DNA of 57,676 bases from CAZTDD01 sp964612675 (GTDB taxonomy: Bacteria > Hinthialibacterota > Hinthialibacteria > Hinthialibacterales > JAKPRU01): positions 1 to 57,676 of the forward strand of contig CAZTDD010000028.1 in assembly GCA_964612675.1 (NCBI GenBank). The letters are read 5' to 3'. The stretch's first letter is position 1; the number at the start of each line of letters is the position of its first letter. The notes under the pieces are model-generated. The model was not told the DNA's origin and ran no database searches. It saw nothing but the letters and a program-made list of their open reading frames with translations. Of this stretch, positions 36,540 to 45,626 are shown piece by piece. The translations under genes and the position numbers were made by a program.

Positions 36540-37112
36540 CTATCGATTCCTTTCTCCGTTTCGCATATAGGTACCTCCCGCAAAGTTGCCGCCGAACCGG
36601 AAGATGTCTCCATTTGAATCGAGTCCGTTCGAGGGCTCAAAGTCCCACCAAACCGTTGTCCAGGGCCATCCTTGCTGCGCTTGAACGTCGTCATCCGCAT
36701 CCGGTCCGCCGGACGCAAGTGACCAGGATCCCAGAGTACGCATATTCTCGCCCGGTTTCGGCGTGTCGGTTCCCATTTCCAGAAAGGGGCCAACCGCTTC
36801 GCCGCTCCCATCGTCATAGTAGGTTGCAGGTACAAAAACATCGATGGGCAGTGTACTCATGTAAGCGACAGGCGTGGTCAACATATAGAGACCGATAGGA
36901 TTACGGTTGGTTGCGTCGATCGGATATCGATTCTGGTCGGTGCGATAGGCTTCAAGAGCCGTGGCCGTGTTTTTGCAGTCGGCTTCAATCCGGCTGATGA
37001 GGGCACGCGTACGAGCGTTAAGGAAATTCGGTACCGCTATGGCTGCAAGAATGCCGATAATGGCGACGACAATCAGCAGCTCGATCAGCGTGAACGCTTT
37101 CGTATCACTCAT
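36540..37112 (-). CDS. Pseudopilin-like protein with Ala at the cleavage site
   Basis: A 190-residue pseudopilin. The six-residue leader MSDTKA precedes FTLIELL, so prepilin peptidase would have to cut after Ala rather than the usual Gly. The hydrophobic helix and Glu at +5 are normal. The mature part has NRYPIDATNRNP and the ending SNGDIFRFGGNF, close to the paralogue at 21060-21692. A strong AAGGAG ribosome site precedes the start. It heads a run of genes on the minus strand (pseudopilin, bcp, DUF5060, SDR); whether all are co-transcribed is unclear. Confidence 0.85.
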   Translation of the reverse strand: MSDTKAFTLIELLIVVAIIGILAAIAVPNFLNARTRALISRIEADCKNTATALEAYRTDQNRYPIDATNRNPIGLYMLTTPVAYMSTLPIDVFVPATYYDDGSGEAVGPFLEMGTDTPKPGENMRTLGSWSLASGGPDADDDVQAQQGWPWTTVWWDFEPSNGLDSNGDIFRFGGNFAGGTYMRNGERNR

Positions 37113-37581
37113 AAGAGTTACTCCTTTGCGAGTGCCCCGTCCGCAAGCGGCTCTAATACTCTACGCCTATTCTTCCCGTCGGTGGGGTAGCGGCGTGAGT
37201 GGTCACGCTAGACGAGGGCACTATTCCGTACCAGGCGTCAGGTCTTGACGGGCGATCCGGATTCAGGGGTATTGTAACTGAAGAAACACGCAGGATTCTA
37301 GGCGTTGAGAGCGTATCGAGTTTTCTATGGGAAAGGGCTGGGCCGTATACTCCGATGACGAATGACTGCGGGAGACGGTACAAAAGAGTATTCATGATCT
37401 ATTCTCGCAACGTAAAATTTTGTGATATACTGGATAGGGGGAATTGAACACAGGCATCGGTATGGACGTTGGCTGGACGAGGAGGCTATGATGGACGAGC
37501 CGCTTCGTCTTGCATGCTGATTTGGCTCTCAGTAACTTCATTATCCTGTGGGACCAGAAAACTGTGGGAGGGATTGAGCAC
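37113..37581. other. Divergent intergenic region upstream of chemoreceptor
   Basis: A 469-base gap between the second pseudopilin and the chemoreceptor. An extended -10 box (37423-37431) and a GGGAGG-type ribosome site near 37566 serve the chemoreceptor. I see no gene in it. Confidence 0.4.
37423..37431 (+). promoter_or_regulatory. Candidate extended -10 promoter for chemoreceptor
   Basis: TGATATACT matches the extended -10 form TGn-TATAAT with one mismatch. It is about 150 bases before the receptor start. The -35 region is poor, as extended -10 promoters allow. Confidence 0.3.
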
Positions 37582-39720
37582 ATGAGGTCTCCATTGAAGG
37601 TCAGGCTGGAATTCCGTCTTTTGGCGGCATTTGTTTTCTGCGCCATACTGGCTGGGATATCAGGGGGGCTGGGGATACTGTCGCTGCGACTCATTCACAA
37701 AAGCATGAAATCGACGATCTCCGAGATCGGCGGCAGCATCGATCGCGGCGGACGACAAACGACTATTCTGAATTCCGCAGTATCCCAGATCACGGTTGCC
37801 GATTCGCAAGAGGCAGTCGAAGCGGCCCAGAAGCAGATCGAAGAACTGAACGCTTCAGATGAAAACACCGTACCCCTTCAACGTGATCTGATAGACAACA
37901 TCCGTATTTATGCCGAACGCAAACAGGAGCGAATCAAGGCCGTAAACGAGCTGGAGCAGCTTCAAACATCGGTGGAAATGGTTCTGCAGGAGATCGATGC
38001 GGAGGTTATCGCTCTCCTGGGAAAAATCGACTCTGATACCAGTTTCACGTTGTCGGTCCTGTACGACAGCGTGAAAGAAGTGATTCAGCAAAATGAAAAT
38101 CGAATATCCGAAGGCGTTGAGACGGCGACCGAATTAATGGAAAACTCCGGGGACGCAGGAAAAGAACCGTCTCTCAAAAACGTACTTGAGGATATTCAAA
38201 GCGGCATTGCCCTGGGACGAATTACAGTCTCGGACAGTCTTCAGACGATGTCTGAAATTGTGAACGAAGCGCTCTCGAATACTCAGTCCGCTTTGCAGAT
38301 CCGGCTCCATAGTTACAAACTGAACATCCTCGAAAAAGACATTCTCATGGCGGAAACCCAGGCGCAGGTAGATCGTACCCGCCAGACCGTCGATAATCTA
38401 TTTGCACAGCTCGCGGATTCTTTTGGCACCCTGCCCAGCGGTGAAGAGATAAGCCGGTTGGAAGCGGAGTGCGATAACCTTAAGAAACTGATCGCTCGCA
38501 TCATCGTGGTAAAAACGGATCTGATCCGCGCGGACAATTCTCTGCGAGAGCTGTCACCCACTCTCTCCGCTGGATTGAAAGAGCTGGACGAACTCGAGAT
38601 GGGACAGGCGATTGAAATGAAAAACAAAGCCGATGAGACGCTTCACACGAGCAGCGAACTCGTGAAACGCTGGCAGAGTATACTGCTCGTGCTGGGGGGT
38701 GTGATTCTCGGTATCGCATTGTGTGTGGGAGTGTTGTTTTCACGTTCCATTGCCAAACCGCTTCAGCGTATTATTGACAAAATGAGAAACGGCGCGGACC
38801 GGGTGTCGGCGACCTCGACCAGCCTGCAGGAATCAAGCCACCGATTGTCTCAAGGGGCGAATGAGCAGGCCTCATCAGTCGAGCAGACGTCTTCGGCTCT
38901 GGAGCAGATGTCGGCCATGACGAAACAGAACGCCGACTACGCGAAACAAGCGAATTCGATGGTTTCGGGTGCACACAGCGCGGCAGAACAAGGTACCGCC
39001 GCCATGAGCCGGATGATGAACACCATCGGTCAAATCAAGTTGTCTTCCGACGAAATGGCGAAGATCATCAAGACCATTGATGAAGTGGCCTTTCAAACCA
39101 ATCTTCTGGCCTTGAATGCGGCGGTCGAAGCTGCACGCGCAGGCGAGTCGGGAAAAGGGTTCGCTGTCGTAGCCGAAGAAGTTCGCGGTCTTGCTATGCG
39201 CAGCGCCCAGGCGGCGAAGGAAACCGCTGCTTTGATCGAAGAGGCGCAAATGAATACCGAACAGGGGGTGAAAGACTCCAAGGAAGTGAGCGATGTGTTT
39301 ACACAAATCAAGACCTCGGTTGAGAGCATTACGCAGCTGATTGCCGATGTCTCCACTGCGACCGAGGAACAGGCCCAAGGTATCGATGAAATTAATCAAG
39401 CGGTTTCCCAAGTGGACAAGGTCACACAGGCAAATGCAGGACACTCTCAAGAGATGGCAACCGCGAGTGTCCAACTTGCTTCGGAAGCGGTCGGATTGCA
39501 GAACATGGTGAACACATTGGTAAATCTGGTCGAGGGCGGTCGAATCGATATGGCCGAATCGAGAGTCTCTTACCCGGCGCTTGAACACCAGGCAGACTCG
39601 GAGCGTGACGCGCACGATTTTCTCGACGACTATTCCAGCACAGAACGAGAACCCATCGAGGATTTTTCTTCCCCCGCTTCGCGCAAGAAACGCGATGATG
39701 AACAGTTCGGCGAATTCTAA
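37582..39720 (+). CDS. Methyl-accepting chemotaxis protein
   Basis: I choose the ATG at 37582 (GGGAGG at about 10 bases), giving 712 residues. The first transmembrane helix is near 9-33 (LLAAFVFCAILAGISGG). A long, largely helical periplasmic region runs to about 365, and the second helix is SILLVLGGVILGIALCVGVL. A signalling domain follows, with the hairpin tip around AFQTNLLALNAAVEAARAGE and GFAVVAEEVRGLA. The HAMP segment is short. The C-terminus lacks a CheR-docking NWETF-like pentapeptide and ends in EQFGEF. The ligand cannot be told from the coiled-coil-like sensor region. No che genes are nearby. Confidence 0.93.
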   Translation: MRSPLKVRLEFRLLAAFVFCAILAGISGGLGILSLRLIHKSMKSTISEIGGSIDRGGRQTTILNSAVSQITVADSQEAVEAAQKQIEELNASDENTVPLQRDLIDNIRIYAERKQERIKAVNELEQLQTSVEMVLQEIDAEVIALLGKIDSDTSFTLSVLYDSVKEVIQQNENRISEGVETATELMENSGDAGKEPSLKNVLEDIQSGIALGRITVSDSLQTMSEIVNEALSNTQSALQIRLHSYKLNILEKDILMAETQAQVDRTRQTVDNLFAQLADSFGTLPSGEEISRLEAECDNLKKLIARIIVVKTDLIRADNSLRELSPTLSAGLKELDELEMGQAIEMKNKADETLHTSSELVKRWQSILLVLGGVILGIALCVGVLFSRSIAKPLQRIIDKMRNGADRVSATSTSLQESSHRLSQGANEQASSVEQTSSALEQMSAMTKQNADYAKQANSMVSGAHSAAEQGTAAMSRMMNTIGQIKLSSDEMAKIIKTIDEVAFQTNLLALNAAVEAARAGESGKGFAVVAEEVRGLAMRSAQAAKETAALIEEAQMNTEQGVKDSKEVSDVFTQIKTSVESITQLIADVSTATEEQAQGIDEINQAVSQVDKVTQANAGHSQEMATASVQLASEAVGLQNMVNTLVNLVEGGRIDMAESRVSYPALEHQADSERDAHDFLDDYSSTEREPIEDFSSPASRKKRDDEQFGEF

Positions 39721-39761
39721 GAACGAATTCGTCTGTTCGATCGAGTGGCGATCGCGGGAGA

Positions 39762-40916
39762 CTATTCTTTCAATTCATCCTCTCTGTCCGTTAGCCACCC
39801 AAGTGTAAACCGCGCGAACGTTATTGTTTCGTACGGATGTTCTTCGCCTCTTTCATATAGGCAGCCGATCCGCATGTCAGGCAAAACAACCAAAGATGAA
39901 TAGGCGGAAGGACCAGCGTGGAGGACCTTCGAAATGGGCCATGTTTCCGCCTCATCGTAGCTCAACCGCACAGTCATTGTGTCACGTTTCGTACTTGCCG
40001 GATTCGAAAAGAGGAGACGGTTTTTGTCGTGTTTGTCCGCCAGTGTGTATCGGATAAAACTCCCCTGACAGACAGGTTCGATAAGCGTCGGATTGCTTTT
40101 GGCCTCCGACCAGGTGATTCCTCCATCGTGACTGACTGCCTCGGCGCGGCATTTCTCTCGTTTATAGCTCCGCATATTCATCATGACGGTGCCGTCTTCC
40201 AGCTCCACTGCCGCGCATTCATTGACACTCTCCCGAATGTCACCACCAAGACGCCACGTTTCTCCATGGTCGTCACTATAGATCACGTGGGAGCGATATC
40301 GATCCGACATGGCGATTTTATGATCGCAGGGGATCAGCAACCGCCCCGTTTGTAGCTGAATTCCATTTCCCGGCCCGGTTGCGTACCACGTCCAATTCGG
40401 CGCTTTTGTATCGCACGTGATCTCGACCGGTTTCGCCCAGGTTTTTCCGTCATCCGTGCTTCTGGTGATCCAGACTTCGCGGCTGCCCTTGCTCGTGAGG
40501 GACGAGATTTCGTGTTCGCTGTCCTCACCCAGATTCCGTGTCAGCGGGAGCCAAATCGTACCGGTATCGCGGTCGACGACGGGACACGGGTTTCCGATTG
40601 TGTTTGGGCCGTCGTCCGCTACGATTTGCAGCGGCCCCCAGGTTTCACCGTTATCCGTGCTGCGCCGCAACACAAGGTCGATGTTGCCCGTATCGCTCCG
40701 GCCGCCTTTCCGACCCTCACAAAACGCCAACAGCGTCCCTTCCTGGGTTGCGATCACGGCAGGAATGCGAAATGTGTGATATCCTTCGGTGCCGGATACA
40801 AACACGTCTACATGTTCCAGGCCTTCTTCCTGGGCCTGAACAACAGACACATATGTACACAGGAACAGCACGAATACGAAAGACATCAATCCTCTCGTTG
40901 CTGTATGAATACGCAT
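39762..40916 (-). CDS. Secreted sialidase (GH33-like, BNR repeats)
   Basis: I choose the ATG at 40916, which follows AGGAG by 8 bases and starts a signal peptide (residues 1-29). The 384-residue product is a six-bladed-propeller sialidase with the FRIP motif (HTFRIPAVI) whose Arg begins the sialate-binding triad, and Asp-box repeats (STDNGETW, STDDGKTW, SDDHGETW, SHDGGITW). FCEGRKGG carries the expected acid region. It should release terminal sialic acid or a related nonulosonic acid from glycans outside the cell; some BNR family members have other sugar targets. The nearest other glycan genes are divergent. Confidence 0.87.
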   Translation of the reverse strand: MRIHTATRGLMSFVFVLFLCTYVSVVQAQEEGLEHVDVFVSGTEGYHTFRIPAVIATQEGTLLAFCEGRKGGRSDTGNIDLVLRRSTDNGETWGPLQIVADDGPNTIGNPCPVVDRDTGTIWLPLTRNLGEDSEHEISSLTSKGSREVWITRSTDDGKTWAKPVEITCDTKAPNWTWYATGPGNGIQLQTGRLLIPCDHKIAMSDRYRSHVIYSDDHGETWRLGGDIRESVNECAAVELEDGTVMMNMRSYKREKCRAEAVSHDGGITWSEAKSNPTLIEPVCQGSFIRYTLADKHDKNRLLFSNPASTKRDTMTVRLSYDEAETWPISKVLHAGPSAYSSLVVLPDMRIGCLYERGEEHPYETITFARFTLGWLTDREDELKE

Positions 40917-41300
40917 AGGACCAACTCCTCTTGGATCTTCATTTTGACGCATACTTGACGACACCTTAGGATATGAATGCCAGCCTCTTGCGTCAATGCG
41001 TCGATAGATTCTACTATGATGGTCGGAGGACGATCTTGTCGCGCCGAGCGTCGTACCGGCGGCGCAGGTGATCTGAGGAAGAAACCGCGGTCCCCGTTGT
41101 CGTCATGGCGAGCGAAGCGTGGCCATCTCGTTTTGTCCGATTCAACGGCGAGATTCCCACGTCGCTTCGCTCCTCGGAATGACGAGTTCGCTCGCAATGA
41201 CGGTCACGGTGCCCTTTTTTAGGCGTAGGTAAATTCCGACGGGATTTCTCCCTTCGGTCGAAATAACAAGGATCAAACCGTTGGTTACAGGAAGGACATC
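40917..41300. other. Divergent intergenic region with repeat copy A
   Basis: A 384-base gap between the sialidase and the second PQQ/methyltransferase gene. It is dominated by the repeat at 41067-41185 and the adjacent GTTCGCTCGCAATGACGG arm. An AGGAAGG ribosome site precedes 41301. No gene is visible. Confidence 0.4.
41067..41185 (-). repeat. 119-bp repeat, copy A (inverse of 46950-47068)
   Basis: Reverse-complementing 46950-47068 reproduces this stretch at 117 of 119 positions by direct base-by-base comparison. The repeat includes the GCTTCGCTCGC core in both orientations. The two copies point toward each other and bracket a 5.8-kb block of three genes. Confidence 0.9.
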
Positions 41301-44300
41301 ATGAATCGAATTTCGATTGGCCTACTGTTCAGTATTCTATTCTCGATACAAGTTCTCGCGGCGGACTGGCCGATGTTTCTCTATGACGCATCGCGAAGCG
41401 GTTGTACGCCTGAAGAACTGCCGCACAACCTTGATCTCCGATGGACATATTCCGCGTGCCATGCTCCACAGCCCGCCTGGCAGGCTCCCGATACCCGAAT
41501 GCCCTTCGATTATGCGTATCACGCCGTCATTTCCGATGGAAAATTGTATTTCGGCAGCTCGGCAGACTGTAAGGTCTATTGTCTCGATGCCGCCACCGGA
41601 GAAGAAATGTGGCATGTATTCACGGACGCTCCGGTTCGCTTCGCACCTCTTGCGCTAAATGACCGGATTATTGTGGTTAGCGATGATGGATGTTTTTATT
41701 GCCTTCACCCGGACAACGGTTCCATCCTATGGAAGAAGCGCGGTGGACCGCGTGCGGAAATGATTCTGGGAAACGACAGGATGATCTCGCGATGGCCCGC
41801 CAGAGGAGCGCCTGTGTTTCGAGATGGTCTTCTGTATATCGCCGCCGGGATTTGGCCGTCGGAAGGAATCTATATTTATGCCTTGGATCCCAAAGACGGG
41901 AAAGTCGTCTGGTGTAATGACTCGTCGGGTTCCATCGAAATGCCGCAACCGCACGCCACCGCCTACGCGAAAAGCGGCGTATCCGCACAGGGTTTCCTTG
42001 TTGCTGCGGAAGATTCTCTTCTTGTCCCGACGGGCCGAGCCGTACCAGCGGGCTTCGATCGCTCGTCGGGAGATTTTCAGTATTTCCATTTGCAGTATTT
42101 TCAGAAAAGAGGAGGCAGTCGTGTTTTGGCCGGTTCTTCTTATTTTGTGAATTGCGGCTGGGTTTTTGACATCAAAACGGGTGAGGGAATCGATCACTTT
42201 CCAGGAGAGCAAATTGCAGGATTTCCAGGGGGATTTCTCTATTCCTCGGGCAATACAGTAACCGCAGCCCAAATCAAGACGATCTCCACCCATGACCGTA
42301 AGGGGCAGGAAACGGAAAGAGATACTGTGATTCCGCTTTGGTCCGGAGAGGTTCCCCATCCGATCTCTTCGTTGATCGTTGCGGGCGATACTGTGATCGC
42401 CGGTGGACAAGGCGGTGTCTCCTTTCTTGATCTTAAGAGCGGGAGTCTCGAAGGATCGAAAGAAATGAAAGGAATCGCCTACGGTTTGGCTGTTGCCGAC
42501 AAACGACTCTATGTCAGTACCGATGACGGAAAAATCCATTGTTTCGCTGAAGGAAGCGGAAAGAAACCGCTGACAATTTCTCCGGAGACGGATGCCTCGC
42601 CGTATCCGAAGAATTCGGTTTATGCTGAAGCGGCAAAAGAGATTATTGCAAAGACCGGGATCACGGAGGGATATTGCGTCGATCTCGGTTGTGGAGACGG
42701 TCGCCTTGCCTACGAACTGGCGCAACGGACAAATCTGCAAATCTACGCGATCGACAGCGATCCGAGAAATGTAGAGTTAGCAAGACAGCGTCTCGATTCC
42801 GCCGGCTTGTACGGAGTCCGTGTGACGGTACATCTCGGCGATCCTCGCAAGACCGATTACCCCGATTATTTTGCCGATCTTGTGGTCTCCGGTCGTTCAA
42901 TTACCGAAGGCGAGTCGATTCTGGCAGACGAGGAAGCCCTTCGTCTGCAGCGCCCTTGCGGTGGTGTGCGATGCCTCGGTAAGCCGGAAAACATGACTCA
43001 GAGGGTACGGCCTGCCCTTAGCGGAGTGGGACGGTGGACCCATCAATACTGCGATCCCGGAAATACCGCATGTTCAGGAGATCAAAGAGTGAAAGCCCCG
43101 TTGAAAATGCTCTGGTTCCGCGATGCCGATCAAAGTATGCCGCAGCGTCACGGGCGCGGACACGCGCCGCTGTATTTCAACGGCCGAATTTTTGTAGAGG
43201 GGTTGGACAGTCTCCGAGCGGTTGACGCGTATAACGGTCGTACGCAATGGGAAGTCCCTTTTCCCCACATTCAGGACCCGTACGACCAGGAGCACCTCAT
43301 GGGGACATCGGGCACGCACAGCAATTTCTGTATCGATGAGAATTCCGTTTTCGTTCATACGAAAGACCGCTGTGTGCGTCTCGACGCGGCGACTGGAGAG
43401 ACTCTTCGGACATATCCAACACCGCGAAATCCGGACGCGTCGCGCGGAACGTGGGGCTACATCGCCTGTGCGAACGACACCCTGTTCGGCTCTCTGGCGG
43501 ACACGACCCACATTGTCACGTGGTGCTATCGCGAAGGACATATGGACCAGCTTTACACCGAATCCACGGCCGTGTTCGCGCTGGATGTCGACACAGGCGA
43601 ACAAAAATGGTTCTATCCCGCGTCTACATCGATTCGCCACAACAGCATTGCGATCGGCGATGGAAAGCTGTTTTTCATTGACAGACCGAAAGCGGATTTC
43701 GACAGGTTGGAGAGGGCCAAACGACGCGGAGAGACGGAGGTTCAGCCGCTCGGTCAATTGGTCGCACTCGATGCAGCAACGGGAGAAGTTCTTTGGACAC
43801 TCGACGAGGATATTTACGGAACTCTACTCATATACAGCGAAAAATATGATGTTTTACTGATGTGCTACCAGGACACCCGCTTCAAACTCCCGAGTGAAGT
43901 GGGAGGCAGGATGACTCTACTCCGTCCTTCGGATGGGAACATCCTGTGGGAATTAGACGATCTTTCGTATCAGTCGCGGCCGGTTGTCAACGACAGGACT
44001 ATCTATGTCCAGCCGCATGCGATTGATTTATTGACCGGTGAGAAACTGGATTATGAGCTCACACGCTCTTACGGCTGTGGAATCCTCTCCGGTTCGCCGA
44101 ATTTACTTCTGTTCCGTTCTGCAACGCTTGGATATCGTGATTTGCTGACCGGGGGTGAAACAGAAAACTATGGCGGTATTCGTCCCGGCTGCTGGATCAA
44201 TGCGCTTCCTGTCGGTGGATTGGTCGTGATGCCGAACGCGACCACCGGTTGTCGATGTAGCTATCTCATCACGGCTTCGATTGCGCTGGAGCCGGCGAAA

Positions 44301-44303
44301 TAG
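41301..44303 (+). CDS. Secreted PQQ-type propeller with central methyltransferase domain (paralogue)
   Basis: A 1000-residue protein with a signal peptide (residues 1-20, ending in LAADW). About 20-430 is a quinoprotein-like propeller (DAPVRFAPLAL, VSDDGCFYCLHPD, LYIAAGIWPSEG). About 435-600 is a methyltransferase fold with motif I VDLGCGDGRLAYEL, the acid loop AIDSDPRNVEL and VTVHLGDPRK. About 605-1000 is a second propeller (WTHQYCDPGNTACSGD, VRLDAATGETL, IYVQPHAIDLLTGEKL). It has the same order as 17056-21039 but lacks that protein's membrane anchor and malectin-like tail. Its motif I is closer to consensus than the paralogue's. A secretion signal on a SAM enzyme is unexpected. An amidohydrolase gene follows after 45 bases. 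Confidence 0.83.
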   Translation: MNRISIGLLFSILFSIQVLAADWPMFLYDASRSGCTPEELPHNLDLRWTYSACHAPQPAWQAPDTRMPFDYAYHAVISDGKLYFGSSADCKVYCLDAATGEEMWHVFTDAPVRFAPLALNDRIIVVSDDGCFYCLHPDNGSILWKKRGGPRAEMILGNDRMISRWPARGAPVFRDGLLYIAAGIWPSEGIYIYALDPKDGKVVWCNDSSGSIEMPQPHATAYAKSGVSAQGFLVAAEDSLLVPTGRAVPAGFDRSSGDFQYFHLQYFQKRGGSRVLAGSSYFVNCGWVFDIKTGEGIDHFPGEQIAGFPGGFLYSSGNTVTAAQIKTISTHDRKGQETERDTVIPLWSGEVPHPISSLIVAGDTVIAGGQGGVSFLDLKSGSLEGSKEMKGIAYGLAVADKRLYVSTDDGKIHCFAEGSGKKPLTISPETDASPYPKNSVYAEAAKEIIAKTGITEGYCVDLGCGDGRLAYELAQRTNLQIYAIDSDPRNVELARQRLDSAGLYGVRVTVHLGDPRKTDYPDYFADLVVSGRSITEGESILADEEALRLQRPCGGVRCLGKPENMTQRVRPALSGVGRWTHQYCDPGNTACSGDQRVKAPLKMLWFRDADQSMPQRHGRGHAPLYFNGRIFVEGLDSLRAVDAYNGRTQWEVPFPHIQDPYDQEHLMGTSGTHSNFCIDENSVFVHTKDRCVRLDAATGETLRTYPTPRNPDASRGTWGYIACANDTLFGSLADTTHIVTWCYREGHMDQLYTESTAVFALDVDTGEQKWFYPASTSIRHNSIAIGDGKLFFIDRPKADFDRLERAKRRGETEVQPLGQLVALDAATGEVLWTLDEDIYGTLLIYSEKYDVLLMCYQDTRFKLPSEVGGRMTLLRPSDGNILWELDDLSYQSRPVVNDRTIYVQPHAIDLLTGEKLDYELTRSYGCGILSGSPNLLLFRSATLGYRDLLTGGETENYGGIRPGCWINALPVGGLVVMPNATTGCRCSYLITASIALEPAK

Positions 44304-44333
44304 ACAGCGAATTGGCCTAAGTGTCACTGTCTA
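44301..44333 (+). promoter_or_regulatory. Hairpin spanning the stop codon before amidohydrolase gene
   Basis: TAGACAG (44301-44307), which includes the stop of the PQQ gene, is complementary to CTGTCTA (44327-44333), with a 19-base loop. It lies just before the GGAAGGA ribosome site of the next gene. It could modulate read-through or be chance. Confidence 0.35.
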
Positions 44334-44348
44334 GGAAGGAATTATCAG

Positions 44349-45323
44349 ATGAACGTAATGAACAGGCGTCGGGCGATTAAGGCTGTAACGACTTTAGGGA
44401 TGACGACCGGAATAAGTAGCAATTGCGGCTTTGATGAGAAAGACAGTAATGCCGATTCATCCTCTACAGGTATTTTCGAAACGATTGATGCACACGTACA
44501 CGCGGTTCTTCCACAAGTACCAGGTACTCCTGAAGAACCTGTACTACCTGACGGAGATGTCGGTATTGTTCGAAAAGAGATGGAATCGGCGCGCATTACT
44601 CATGCTCTTTGTATGCCCCAGTGTAATACGCCTGATAACGATCCGCTCGGTATAGAAAGGACGCTGGAATTGGCATATCTGATCCGGGGCATTCATCCCA
44701 TAGGTTTTGCAAATCCAAATCGAACTGATCAACGGCATCTGACACGTGTTGACAAAATACTCAAACAAGGACGTGTCGTTGCTCTCAAGGCTTATTTGGG
44801 ATATTACTATTTTGGCCCAGACAGCCCTGCATATAAGCCTTATTACGATTTAGCTGCCAGCTACAATCTTCCGTTTATATTCCATACTGGAGACACGTAT
44901 TCCTATATAGGAAAGTTGAAATATGCTCATCCTCTTTTGATTGACGAAATAGCAGTCGATTATCCAGACGTTCGGTTCGTAATCGCTCACCTTGGGTGCC
45001 CCTGGTTCAGAGATACTGCTGAAATTGTTTATAAAAATAATATAAAGGGTCATCGTGAAAATGTGTGGACCGATCTATCGGGAATTATGTGTGGATCAGC
45101 TGAATATTTTGAAGCGGGACGCAAGACCGGAGTGTTGAAACAGGAAGCAGATAGGATTCGTGAAGCATTTTTATATAGTGAGTGTCCTCAGCGTTATTTA
45201 TATGGTAGTGATTGGCCCCTTGCGCCGATGGCTTCCTATCGGGAATTTATTTTGGAAGCGATTCCTTCTGAATATCATCAGGCGGTGTTCCATGATAATG
45301 CCAAGGAACTGTTTGGGTTGTAG
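44349..45323 (+). CDS. Exported amidohydrolase-2-family protein
   Basis: A 324-residue protein with an RRR-containing Tat-like signal (NRRRAIKAVTTLGMTTG). Metal-dependent amidohydrolase marks are DAHVHA near residue 47, FHTGD near 180, HLGCPWF near 216 and YGSDWPL near 290, in the order of the TIM-barrel amidohydrolase-2 family (ACMSD/resorcylate decarboxylase relatives). The reaction could be hydrolysis or decarboxylation of a small acid. Base composition is unlike its neighbours: 98 of 240 bases are G or C in 44881-45120, against 71 of 120 in 43201-43320. This suggests a later arrival in the genome. It is 45 bases downstream of the PQQ gene. Confidence 0.83.
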   Translation: MNVMNRRRAIKAVTTLGMTTGISSNCGFDEKDSNADSSSTGIFETIDAHVHAVLPQVPGTPEEPVLPDGDVGIVRKEMESARITHALCMPQCNTPDNDPLGIERTLELAYLIRGIHPIGFANPNRTDQRHLTRVDKILKQGRVVALKAYLGYYYFGPDSPAYKPYYDLAASYNLPFIFHTGDTYSYIGKLKYAHPLLIDEIAVDYPDVRFVIAHLGCPWFRDTAEIVYKNNIKGHRENVWTDLSGIMCGSAEYFEAGRKTGVLKQEADRIREAFLYSECPQRYLYGSDWPLAPMASYREFILEAIPSEYHQAVFHDNAKELFGL

Positions 45324-45626
45324 GTTAGTCTTCAATAGACTGACTTTGTTTCATATTGTATTTGCCGTACGAATAAACGGTGAATAGTCTTGACTCAGAC
45401 TGATCGTGGGGTGACGGGTTGAGTATTGATGTCCCCCGCAAAAGAGGATTCAATGTAATTCTAATGTGTTCACTCTGTGCCGTGCTTTTACGATTATGGA
45501 GAGGAAGAGTCGTGTTGAAGAGTGATAATCCCAGTATGACGTAATTGAACCACGACATTGTCGATGCGATCATGCCGAAGGCGAATCCGTACGGCGAGTA
45601 TTTTGGCTGTCCTGAGGTATAAGAAA
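45324..45626. other. Intergenic region after amidohydrolase gene
   Basis: A 303-base gap. A small AGTCT/AGACT hairpin starts 4 bases after the stop. A minus-strand open frame through 45325-45600 reads like a piece of a membrane protein (SWFNYVILGLSL) but has no start context or full domain. It may be a decayed fragment; I do not call it a gene. Confidence 0.4.

Noticed and set aside
45325..45573. 82-residue minus-strand frame with a hydrophobic segment
   Set aside because: No start context, no recognisable full domain; at most a decayed fragment of a membrane protein.
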